Notes under the pieces: model-generated
Database searches by the model: none
Seen by the model: only the letters and a program-made list of their open reading frames with translations
What the model was told of the DNA's origin: nothing
Source of the DNA: a virus
DNA length: 24,286 bases
Direction: 5' to 3' (one strand)
Virus record (IMG/VR): IMGVR_UViG_3300036826_000062
Span: 1 to 24,286 of that record
Made by a program: the position numbers and the translations under genes
In this document: positions 15,723 through 22,066 of the stretch, in pieces
How positions within the stretch are numbered: the stretch's first letter is position 1
How the letters are laid out: each line of letters opens with the position of its first letter

Positions 15723-15980
15723 ATGGTGCAATCCACTCTCGACTCCGCCCTCGACGCTGCGCTTGACCGCCACGTCGTTGAGCTTCGCAACGGCGCGACC
15801 GTCACGCTCTTCCGCGACCAGCACATCGTCCGCACCAAGAGCGGCCAGAAGCTGCACAAGTCGCATCCTGGCTCGAGCGTCACGTACTGCGGTCACTGGC
15901 TCAAGGTCGAATCGACGTACTTCAAGGTCATCCCGACCAACGTCACCCCCGCCCACGTCATGTGCGAGAAGTGCTTCTGA
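15723..15980 (+). CDS. 85-residue putative zinc-binding protein, first gene of the reverse-oriented cassette
   Basis: This small protein lies on the opposite strand to its neighbours. I chose ATG 15723 over the in-frame ATG at 15702 because the latter falls inside the promoter spacer and so would not be transcribed. There is no Shine-Dalgarno sequence, and the predicted transcript starts at or within 2 nt of the ATG, so translation may be leaderless. Residues 19-40 look like a beta-hairpin. YCGHW (C56, H58) and CEKC (C81, C84) could form a zinc site. Small phage and actinobacterial proteins with a CG-then-CxxC layout are familiar to me, but their function is not established. The next gene is coupled through TGATG. 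Confidence 0.72.
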   Translation: MVQSTLDSALDAALDRHVVELRNGATVTLFRDQHIVRTKSGQKLHKSHPGSSVTYCGHWLKVESTYFKVIPTNVTPAHVMCEKCF

Positions 15981-16204
15981 TGGAACAGCTTTCACTCTTC
16001 GCCTCACCCGACCAGGACGTCATCGCCGACGCCGAGTACCCCACCTCGTACCGCATCGAGCGCAACGGCTCGTTCGTCGTCACCGCAAACGTGCCCGGCG
16101 TCGGCAGGATCACCTCCCGCGGGCGCTTCCTGTGGGAGACCTACCAGGACTGCCGCACCAGGATCGCCCACGCTCTTCAGTCCAGGCCCGACGCGATGTT
16201 CTAG
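15980..16204 (+). CDS. 74-residue protein, second gene of the reverse-oriented cassette
   Basis: ATG 15980 shares a base with the stop of the previous gene (TGATG); an in-frame GTG at 15962 is an alternative. The product begins MEQLSLFASPDQDV, then has a likely beta-rich middle (SYRIERNGSFVVTANVPGVG) and an Arg-rich helical end. It is unrecognised, with no catalytic motif. Its TAG stop lies in a CTAG that is also the stop of the opposing gene. A strong terminator follows 23 nt later. Confidence 0.7.
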   Translation: MEQLSLFASPDQDVIADAEYPTSYRIERNGSFVVTANVPGVGRITSRGRFLWETYQDCRTRIAHALQSRPDAMF

Positions 16205-16662
16205 TCGGGCTCGAGCCCGTTGTCCTGACCGCCCTCCGTGGCGGTCTTTTCATGTCCGTTGCCAGACGGAAGCTCGTGATACGCGACCTCGATCGCTTCC
16301 TGGACCGCCTGACCCGTCACCCCGAGCGCCTCGTTGACGACGTCCTGGTAGCTCACCGTGATGCTCACCTGGTTGTCGACCGCCACCTCTTTGGTCGCGA
16401 CCACGCCCGCCCGATCGAGAATGCTTTCCGCCGCTTTGAGCCTGATGGCGTGGCTCTCACCGCGCAGCATCATCGTGCGAAGTGTCGAGACCGCCGGCAT
16501 CACGAGCTCGTCCAGCCGCTTGTTCGCGGCCTCCCGAATATGGCGCGTTGAGCCGCCGTGCATCCTGCACACCCGACCGCCTCTGATCGCCGGCGCTCGG
16601 CAGGGTTGCCCGTCGGAACGGTGCGCCTTACAGCGTAGCCAGCCGTCGGTATGGTCCGGCAT
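16201..16662 (-). CDS. Putative terminase small subunit (HGG-motif protein)
   Basis: This 153-residue protein starts at ATG 16662, 12 nt after the nuclease gene. Residues 8-40 carry a Cys/His motif (CKAHRSDGQPCRAPA, then VCRMHGG), which I know from phage proteins encoded beside the large terminase. A helical segment with SILDRAGV follows near residue 80, consistent with DNA binding or oligomerisation. The last 20 residues are polar and overlap the opposing terminator. The role, recognising phage DNA and loading the large subunit, is inferred from family habit and position. An alternative is a generic small zinc-finger DNA-binding protein. Unusually, the large subunit is not adjacent: a reverse cassette separates the two. 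Confidence 0.6.
   Translation of the reverse strand: MPDHTDGWLRCKAHRSDGQPCRAPAIRGGRVCRMHGGSTRHIREAANKRLDELVMPAVSTLRTMMLRGESHAIRLKAAESILDRAGVVATKEVAVDNQVSITVSYQDVVNEALGVTGQAVQEAIEVAYHELPSGNGHEKTATEGGQDNGLEPD
16227..16250 (+). terminator. Rho-independent terminator of the plus-strand cassette
   Basis: GACCGCC (16227-16233) and GGCGGTC (16240-16246) form a perfect 7-bp GC-rich stem around a 6-nt loop, followed by TTTT. The U-tract exists only in the plus direction, so it ends the cassette transcript. It lies inside the 3' coding part of the opposing terminase-like gene. A perfect 12-bp palindrome (16207-16218) lies just upstream. Confidence 0.75.
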
Positions 16663-16674
16663 GCGTGTCGATGC

Positions 16675-17577
16675 CTACTCAGAAGTGACCAGGCTTGTCC
16701 GTCCAGTGCCGCTCAGGTGAACTCTGGGTGCCCTGTACGGCGTCCGACAGACATGATCGTGGCCGAAGGGCTCGCCGCACTCCAGGCACGTACCGTGGCG
16801 CTTGGTGCAGTCGTAGTTTCCTTCGGCGACCGCCTCAGCGATGGCGTCGGCGACGTCGCTCAGCGCCTCCAGGTCACGCTCGAAGGCCCGCCTGCTTTGC
16901 CAGGTTCGATCGAAGATGTTGACCGCACCGCTCATACGGTTGAGCACCAGGTAGCGGAACGTTGGCACGACGTCGTAGGCCCTCACGTAGGCCCAACTGT
17001 ACAGCAGCGGTTGCCACGTTTCCTTTTCCGCCCTGGCCGAGCTCCACGCGCCGACCGTCGTCTTGAAGTCCCAGACCATCGGCCCATGCTGCGACCAGGG
17101 TGGACACCACAGGTCGACCGCGCCAACCAGGGGCCATGCGTAGCATCCGCTGCCGCGGACCCCCCAGGTCGTCGGGATGCTGATGCATCTCTCGCTGCGC
17201 GAGCGGCGGTCGCGGTTCAGGTCCATCGCCGCCACCTGGTCGATCTGGCGCAGCCCCTCGAAGTAGACGATGCCGTCCAGCGTCACGCCCTGCGGCTCCA
17301 GCAGCGACCGCGCCCTCTCGAATTCCTGGAAGTAGCGCGCCCTGGCACACTCGAGATGGTCCGTGTGCGGCCCCGCCGTCACCGGACAGCCGCCCCTTTG
17401 CCCCTGGAGTAGCACCTCCAGAGCAGTGTGAACCGTGTGTCCGAACAGCATAGCCAGACTTGGCTCGGAGACCACGCCGTCCACGTAGCGCGCTTTGTAC
17501 GCCTGCGGGCACTGCTCGAACAGCATGAAGCGGGAGGCAGACCAGTGCTCAGTCCCGTAGCCGTAGGGTGTCACCAC
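16675..17577 (-). CDS. PD-(D/E)XK nuclease of the RecB/Cas4-like family
   Basis: This 300-residue protein has the motifs of PDDEXK_1-type nucleases: SASRFMLFEQCPQAYKARY near the N-terminus (12-31), GHTVH (H50), GAVDLW (D155), VWDFKTT (D170, K172) and QPLLYSWAY (Q189, Y193). These supply the metal-binding and catalytic residues, so activity is expected. Cys residues C23, C257, C264, C267 and C277 recall the iron-sulphur staple of Cas4/AddB relatives, though the C-terminal spacing (CxxC, then 9 residues, then C) is not the canonical one and zinc is possible. The start is GTG 17577 or GTG 17574, with GGAGG 5 or 8 nt upstream. It lies downstream of the replication fusion and probably acts as an exonuclease in recombination or DNA-end processing. 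Confidence 0.85.
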   Translation of the reverse strand: MVTPYGYGTEHWSASRFMLFEQCPQAYKARYVDGVVSEPSLAMLFGHTVHTALEVLLQGQRGGCPVTAGPHTDHLECARARYFQEFERARSLLEPQGVTLDGIVYFEGLRQIDQVAAMDLNRDRRSRSERCISIPTTWGVRGSGCYAWPLVGAVDLWCPPWSQHGPMVWDFKTTVGAWSSARAEKETWQPLLYSWAYVRAYDVVPTFRYLVLNRMSGAVNIFDRTWQSRRAFERDLEALSDVADAIAEAVAEGNYDCTKRHGTCLECGEPFGHDHVCRTPYRAPRVHLSGTGRTSLVTSE

Positions 17578-17643
17578 GGTAGCCTCCCTACTGACCGCCG
17601 GCAGTTGTTCAGAACGACCACCGCGGTGACGCTGGTGTTGTAC

Positions 17644-20600
17644 TCAGTGCTTGTCTTCGTCGGCATAGCTCGCCACCTCTTCCGGGTCGCAGTGAACGAC
17701 CACTCCCTCGACCAGCGGCTGCATCGCCGCTTCCATGTTGCTCTTCAGCCACTGCTTGCAGAGCGCCACGTCGCCCTGGTCGCACTCGGCGATGAGCTCA
17801 TCGTGAACCATCATCACCAGCCGTGCCGAAGGCACGCTTGACCTGGTGTCGTAGAGCCGTGTCATCGCCAGCTTGAAGCCGTGCGCCTCGACCATCTGCA
17901 CCGGCGTGTTGGCCTTGACGTTGTTGCTGAAGATGCGCCGACGACGACGCCCCGAGCCGCTGAAGTCGATGACCTCCGCCTCGTCGCCCCACGCTCCCAG
18001 GCCGCGGTGCCAGGCTCGGATGCCTGGATAGGTCTTGAAGAACAGACTGCGCTGGCGCTTGGCCTCGTCCTCGCTCAGCACGATGCCGTTCTTGCGCTGC
18101 TCCCGCCGAAAGGTATCCGCGCCTGCGCCGAACAGGAAGCCGAAGTTGATCGCCTTCGCTTCCTGGCGCGTGCAGCCCACCGCGGCGGCGGTCGCCGAGT
18201 GAATGTCGCCGCCCGGCGTGTTCAGAATCTGGCGCATGGTGCGGTCCTCGCTCAGCCACGCCGCGATGACGAGTTGCAGTTGCGAGTAATCGGCGCGGAC
18301 AAAGGCGCGACCTGGTCCTGGCCGAATGCTCTTGCGCGCCAGCGTCTCGTGCGGCAGTTGCTGCAGGTTGGGGTCAGCGCAGCTTGTGCGGCCCGTCTGC
18401 GCGCCGATCGGGTTGAACGACGCATAGATGCGACCGTCTGGCGCGACTGAGCTCAGCGTCTTCCGGAGCAGGCCCATGCACGTCCCTGCCGAGCGGTACC
18501 CGAGCAACGCGTCGATGATCGGATCGTCCGACTGTGCCTCCATCAGCGCGTCGATGCCCGTCGAGACGAGCTCGAGACCGCGCTCCTGCAGGATCGGCAG
18601 CACCTGGCTCGGCGAGCGCCAGTTGACGTTCACCCCGACGCCAGCGATGCCGTTGAGCTCCTGCAGCCGATCGTCTACCAGCGCCTCCTGCTCGGCGATG
18701 GCGCGCTTCAGGATGCCGACGTCGCACGGCACGCCGGCTGACGCCAGCCACCAGGTCGCGGCCTGGACGTTGCGCTCGAGATTCAGGCAGGACACCAGCG
18801 AGTCGGCGTCGGGGTCGGCAAAGAGCGCATCCTCGAGCGCGACCGCCGCAGCGTAGGTGACCCGCGCGTCCTCCGCGGCGTACGCGAGCTTGGCGTGCCG
18901 AAGGCTTCCTGGTGGGACGTCCCAACCGCGCTTCTGCTCGGTCTTAGCGACGTGCTCGTGCAGATGCCGCTTGGCGATGCCCTGCAGCCGATAGTCGACG
19001 TGCGCCTCTTCCGACTCCAGGACCATCGCCATCGTCTTGACGTCCAGGATTTTGGATGGCTCGACGCTCAGCCCGACCTGGGCCAGGAACGCCAGGTCGA
19101 ACAGGTACGTGTGCATCCTGACCGAGCCGACCTCGTCCAGGTAGCCTTGCAGCGCCGACCAGGGGTCGTTCGTCGGACTGTTGTGCGCGACAGCCCAGAC
19201 GTCGATGACGACGTGCGTCGCGCCGTCGGACAGGTTGATCGTCCGCAGCTTGTCGCGATGCGCGTCCAACCCGGTCGTCTCAGTGTCCAGCGAGCATGCC
19301 GCGGTGCTGAGCAGCGAGACCGCTTCGCTGAGCTCGACCATGTCCAGCACCGTCAGGTACTCGAGCGTCGGCGCAGCCAGGTCCGCGGCCTCGAGCCGAG
19401 CGAGCTCGCGCGCCGCCTTCGCTTCCGCCAATTTCGCGACCGCTTCGGGTGTTTTGGCCTTTGCTGTTCTAGCTGTTCCCGAGTTCCCCCCTCTAAAGAG
19501 GGGGGGAGAAAACCCCGGAACAGCTAGGTTTTCCTCAACCCCCCTTAAGGGGGGTTGCTCCTGGACCTGTTCCGGAATTCCAGAACCCGCCGGAACAGGT
19601 GGAACAGGTGGAACAGGTGGAACAGCTTCGGCCTCGTGGGTGATATGCACCTGGAGCGGAAGCCAGTACACGATCGCCTGACCGTGCTTGGCACTCTTGA
19701 CGTCGCCGCTCACGACCATCACCTTCAGGTTTTCCGTTACGGCGGCTTTCTGCTTGCCGCTTTTGACGGTCACCTCCGCGGACGTCTTGCCGTTCGCCTC
19801 GTTGGTCGCGCCCAGGTCGCGCAGCGCCTGGAGGATGACGCCCTGCAACCGCTCTTCCCTGGACTGGACCGCGCCGATCAGCTTGTACCGCTCGGTCTGC
19901 TTATCGAGTTCGAGCGTCAGCGGCTCGATGCTCGCCGACATCCTCGAGCGGCAGCGCAGGATACGCAGGTTAGTGGTGTCTTCGTCGCCCTTGAACGGCT
20001 CAATCTGCAGCAGGAGGTCGCAGTAGCCGCTGATGGCCGAGCTCCCACGCCCGGCGTCGCCGACGTCGCCACCGCTCTTGCGCGAGTGGCGCAGGATCAG
20101 CACCGCGAACCCGGCGTTGGCTAACCTGCGAATCTCATGCATCACCCCTGCCGCCTTGCCGGAGTGATCCTCTTCGTCCAGCCCGGCGACGACGCTCAGC
20201 GTGTCCAGGACGATGACGTCCACGCCACGTTCCTGACCCTGCTCGATCAGGTCATTAACGATCTGCGGAAGGTCCACGCCCACCGGCGTCTCGAAGTCGA
20301 AGACGGTGTAGAAGCCGTCTGACTCGCCCAGGTCGCTCAGCCCGTAGCGCACCAGGTTCTGCTGGAACGTTCCCACGCCCTCTTCGGTGACGTAGCCGAC
20401 GCGGATCGGACGCAGGATCGCCTTGCCGCAGTAGCTCTCGTCACCGGCTATCGCCGCGCGCAACCCCTCCAGCGCGAAGGTAGTCTTGCCCATCTTCACC
20501 TTGGCGACGAGCTCGGTCATCAGCCCTTTGCTCAGCCAGTCCTGGATCAGCCACTCGACCTGTTCCGCCGCCATCGCCATGACATCCGGCACGGAGTGCC

Positions 20601-21555
20601 ACTTCAAACCGCTAACCCCCTTAAGGGGGTTAGAAACTGCGTCTCTAGCTGTTCCGCTGTTCCCACCCCTATAGGCGGAATTCCGGAACAGCTTGACGCG
20701 GATGGGTGGAACCGACCGCTGCGCGGCCTCGCGGTAGCGAAACGCGGCGTTCCGCCGAGTCGAATACTTGTGCCAGCCGAGCGCCTCGTCGCGCTCCTTG
20801 AGGATGCTGGCGACCGCCTCCAGGTCGTGCAGCCCGGCGTCCCAGACCATACGCCCGATGTCGATGAGACCCTGGCTGCGGTCCGCGGCAGCGCCGACGC
20901 CGAGCCAGACCTGTTGCTGCTGCGCGTCCAGGTCAAACGGCAGATCGTCGTCCCACGCCTCGAGCGGCTCGTCGTTCACCGATTCTCGCTCGGTCAGGTA
21001 CGCCGCCTGGAAGTCTTCGATCCACTCGGGAGCCTCGACCGGCAGGACGCGGTCGACCCACTCGTACCGACGCCCGCTCTCGTGCATCGACGGTGGCGCG
21101 ACGCAGTAGCCGTCGCTCAGGACGTCGTAGCGACCGCGCTGCGCGTTGCGGACCGCTGGCATATCGCCGCGGAGGTAGAGCCAGTGCTCGTGCCCCTCGC
21201 CGCCGCCAGAGCGGAAGTGCATCGTCCGCGGCAGGCCCAGGCCGACGAAACGGGTCCACCACTCGGTCGAGTCTGGCGCGACGTCTACCAGTCCCGCGGG
21301 GCCGAGCGCGATGCCGACGTTGCCGTCGGGGTGCAGCGTCCACCAGGTCGCGATGGTCGCCTTGTCGGTCGTCGCCGACTGGTGCGCTTTGGGGCAGAGC
21401 TCGCCGATAGGGTGCTTGCCTGGCTTGCACTTGCCAGCCAGCTTGTACTTGTCGGGGCAAGCGCACTTGCCGTCGATGATCGGATAGAGGATGAGAACGG
21501 GGTAGCCGGCGTCGGCGTATCCGAGCGCTGCAGACAAGCATGTGCTTGTCTTCAC
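17644..21555 (-). CDS. Primase-polymerase / RepA-like helicase / 3'-5' exonuclease / family-A DNA polymerase fusion
   Basis: One 1303-residue chain carries a near-complete replication engine. Residues 10-185: archaeo-eukaryotic primase-polymerase domain, with the Cys cluster (C31, C33, C43, C54) and GKHP, VDVAPD (D91), SGGGEGHEHW and an APPSMHESGRRYEW strand. Residues 330-520: RepA/AAA_25-type ATPase, with Walker A VKMGKTT (K357) and Walker B VIVLD (D451). Residues 566-632: winged-helix-like. Residues 755-910: proofreading exonuclease, D757/E759, D820, Y892/D896. Residues 925-1303: PolA with motif A D1089, motif B R1130/K1134/F1138 and motif C HDE 1251-1253. There is no 5'-nuclease domain. 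GTG 21555 is chosen because GAGGG lies 7 nt upstream; an in-frame ATG at 21588 has a weaker site. Both main linkers contain palindromic repeats. Position 1142 is Phe where E. coli Pol I has Tyr766. Confidence 0.93.
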   Translation of the reverse strand: MKTSTCLSAALGYADAGYPVLILYPIIDGKCACPDKYKLAGKCKPGKHPIGELCPKAHQSATTDKATIATWWTLHPDGNVGIALGPAGLVDVAPDSTEWWTRFVGLGLPRTMHFRSGGGEGHEHWLYLRGDMPAVRNAQRGRYDVLSDGYCVAPPSMHESGRRYEWVDRVLPVEAPEWIEDFQAAYLTERESVNDEPLEAWDDDLPFDLDAQQQQVWLGVGAAADRSQGLIDIGRMVWDAGLHDLEAVASILKERDEALGWHKYSTRRNAAFRYREAAQRSVPPIRVKLFRNSAYRGGNSGTARDAVSNPLKGVSGLKWHSVPDVMAMAAEQVEWLIQDWLSKGLMTELVAKVKMGKTTFALEGLRAAIAGDESYCGKAILRPIRVGYVTEEGVGTFQQNLVRYGLSDLGESDGFYTVFDFETPVGVDLPQIVNDLIEQGQERGVDVIVLDTLSVVAGLDEEDHSGKAAGVMHEIRRLANAGFAVLILRHSRKSGGDVGDAGRGSSAISGYCDLLLQIEPFKGDEDTTNLRILRCRSRMSASIEPLTLELDKQTERYKLIGAVQSREERLQGVILQALRDLGATNEANGKTSAEVTVKSGKQKAAVTENLKVMVVSGDVKSAKHGQAIVYWLPLQVHITHEAEAVPPVPPVPPVPAGSGIPEQVQEQPPLRGVEENLAVPGFSPPLFRGGNSGTARTAKAKTPEAVAKLAEAKAARELARLEAADLAAPTLEYLTVLDMVELSEAVSLLSTAACSLDTETTGLDAHRDKLRTINLSDGATHVVIDVWAVAHNSPTNDPWSALQGYLDEVGSVRMHTYLFDLAFLAQVGLSVEPSKILDVKTMAMVLESEEAHVDYRLQGIAKRHLHEHVAKTEQKRGWDVPPGSLRHAKLAYAAEDARVTYAAAVALEDALFADPDADSLVSCLNLERNVQAATWWLASAGVPCDVGILKRAIAEQEALVDDRLQELNGIAGVGVNVNWRSPSQVLPILQERGLELVSTGIDALMEAQSDDPIIDALLGYRSAGTCMGLLRKTLSSVAPDGRIYASFNPIGAQTGRTSCADPNLQQLPHETLARKSIRPGPGRAFVRADYSQLQLVIAAWLSEDRTMRQILNTPGGDIHSATAAAVGCTRQEAKAINFGFLFGAGADTFRREQRKNGIVLSEDEAKRQRSLFFKTYPGIRAWHRGLGAWGDEAEVIDFSGSGRRRRRIFSNNVKANTPVQMVEAHGFKLAMTRLYDTRSSVPSARLVMMVHDELIAECDQGDVALCKQWLKSNMEAAMQPLVEGVVVHCDPEEVASYADEDKH
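19469..19527. repeat. Palindromic element A1 inside the replication gene
   Basis: An 11-bp perfect inverted repeat, CTAGCTGTTCC (19469-19479) and GGAACAGCTAG (19517-19527), encloses a second 9-bp stem, CCCCCCTCT/AGAGGGGGG (19486-19505). It is read in frame as codons for about residues 677-696 (LAVPGFSPPLFRGGNSG) in the linker between helicase and exonuclease. The ends match those of the elements at 20647 and 22385, but the core differs. Confidence 0.8.
19536..19557. repeat. Perfect 22-bp palindrome A2 (C6TTAAG6 core)
   Basis: The palindrome is a CCCCCCTTAAGGGGGG core flanked by CAA and TTG, perfect over 22 bp. It is read in frame as part of QPPLRGVEE in the same linker. No U-tract follows on either strand and it is inside a gene, so it is unlikely to be a terminator. 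It closely resembles the palindrome at 20612. Confidence 0.8.
19565..19600. repeat. Inverted repeat A3
   Basis: ACCTGTTCCGG (19565-19575) and CCGGAACAGGT (19590-19600) are perfect 11-bp arms around a 14-nt loop containing AATTCC. The arms share the CTGTTCCGG core of the other elements. It is translated in frame as the linker segment GSGIPEQVQ. Confidence 0.75.
19592..19627. repeat. Four tandem 9-bp units (GGAACAGGT x3, GGAACAGCT)
   Basis: Four direct 9-bp repeats are identical except for one base in the last. On the coding strand they read as a Val-Pro-Pro repeat (VPPVPPVPPVP, residues about 644-654). The first unit is the right arm of the inverted repeat at 19565. The repeats may have arisen by slippage from an element end, or may be binding sites (iterons). 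Confidence 0.85.
20612..20633. repeat. Perfect 22-bp palindrome B1 (C5TTAAG5 core)
   Basis: A CCCCCTTAAGGGGG core flanked by CTAA and TTAG gives a perfect 22-bp palindrome. It is read as SNPLKGVS in the linker between the primase-polymerase and helicase domains. It is a close relative of the palindrome at 19536 but is read in a different frame. Confidence 0.8.
20647..20693. repeat. Palindromic element B2, 47 bp, in the replication gene
   Basis: Terminal 10-bp inverted repeats AGCTGTTCCG and CGGAACAGCT surround a core with CCCCTATAGG and GGAATTCC. It matches the element at 22385-22431 at 44 of 47 positions. It is read as KLFRNSAYRGGNSGTA (about residues 288-303), in the linker between the primase-polymerase and helicase domains. 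Confidence 0.88.
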
Positions 21556-21614
21556 ATTGCCACCCTCGTCAGGTGGTCTACTATGCATATGTCGGGCTCA
21601 ACCCAAGCCTTTCT

Positions 21615-21660
21615 AACGAAGCGTCGCTTCCACCTGCAAAGCAGGAGCGGCGCTTTCGTT
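21615..21660. other. Long imperfect hairpin upstream of the replication gene
   Basis: The 113-bp gap between the nuclease and replication genes holds arms AACGAAGCGTCGCT (from 21615) and AGCGGCGCTTTCGTT (to 21660), plus an inner CCTGC/GCAGG stem with an AAA loop (21633-21645). There are small bulges and one G-T pair. In the plus direction it is followed by TTCGTTTTG, which is terminator-like. On the minus strand, the direction of the flanking genes, it has no U-tract and lies in the 5' leader of the replication mRNA. It may be a leader structure or a terminator of antisense transcription. No gene was found in this gap. Confidence 0.5.
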
Positions 21661-21679
21661 TTGTAAAGATTTCCGCGGT

Positions 21680-22066
21680 CTAGCGTACTCCCGCGTGACC
21701 CCTGAACGTCGAGACAATCTCGTCTCGATCGCGGGGCTTCCAGACCTTCCAGTCCAGGCCCGCGGCGACCAGCAAAGCCCCCCATCGACGCTGGTTGGCA
21801 TCGGGGTACTTGCCCTCGCCCTTGAGCTCGCGAAAGAGGATTCGGTCGCCGCGGACGAAAACCCAATCCGGCCAGCCGTCCGAGTCGTAGTGGTCGTCAC
21901 CTTTACCCAACGCATGGACGCCTGTTACAGCGCCCTTCGAGAACGCGACGTGCCAGCCGCACCACCCGTACAGGTGCGCGGTCGTCACCACGAACGACTC
22001 GAGCGCGTGCTCGTCCGGCGAGCGCAGGACGATCCTGGTCGGTGGCTTGCGCCGCGCCAGCGTCAT
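21680..22066 (-). CDS. VRR-NUC domain nuclease
   Basis: This 128-residue protein of the PD-(D/E)XK superfamily VRR-NUC type begins at ATG 22066, which shares a base with the upstream stop (TGATG). Earlier in-frame starts would run through the lysozyme-like gene and are rejected. The domain spans residues 20-120: ESFVVTTAHLYGW, then GWPDWVF (catalytic Asp), then FRELKGEG (catalytic Glu and Lys), then NQRRWGALLVAAGL and VWKPRDRDEI. This order is typical of small phage VRR-NUC proteins, which process branched DNA or recombination intermediates. Placement before the replication fusion supports that role. A TAG stop ends the gene, followed by the hairpin-bearing gap. Confidence 0.87.
   Translation of the reverse strand: MTLARRKPPTRIVLRSPDEHALESFVVTTAHLYGWCGWHVAFSKGAVTGVHALGKGDDHYDSDGWPDWVFVRGDRILFRELKGEGKYPDANQRRWGALLVAAGLDWKVWKPRDRDEIVSTFRGHAGVR

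Noticed and set aside
19536-19557. Rho-independent terminator at the C6TTAAG6 palindrome
   Set aside because: No U-tract follows on either strand and the palindrome lies in the middle of an intact coding frame.
19592-19627. CRISPR-like array
   Set aside because: The 9-bp units are directly abutting with no spacers and encode a Val-Pro-Pro repeat, so it is a tandem repeat.
21556-21588. Upstream ATG for the replication fusion
   Set aside because: The extra 11 residues are hydrophilic and precede the domain start. The GTG at 21555 has a better-placed GAGGG. The upstream ATG remains possible.
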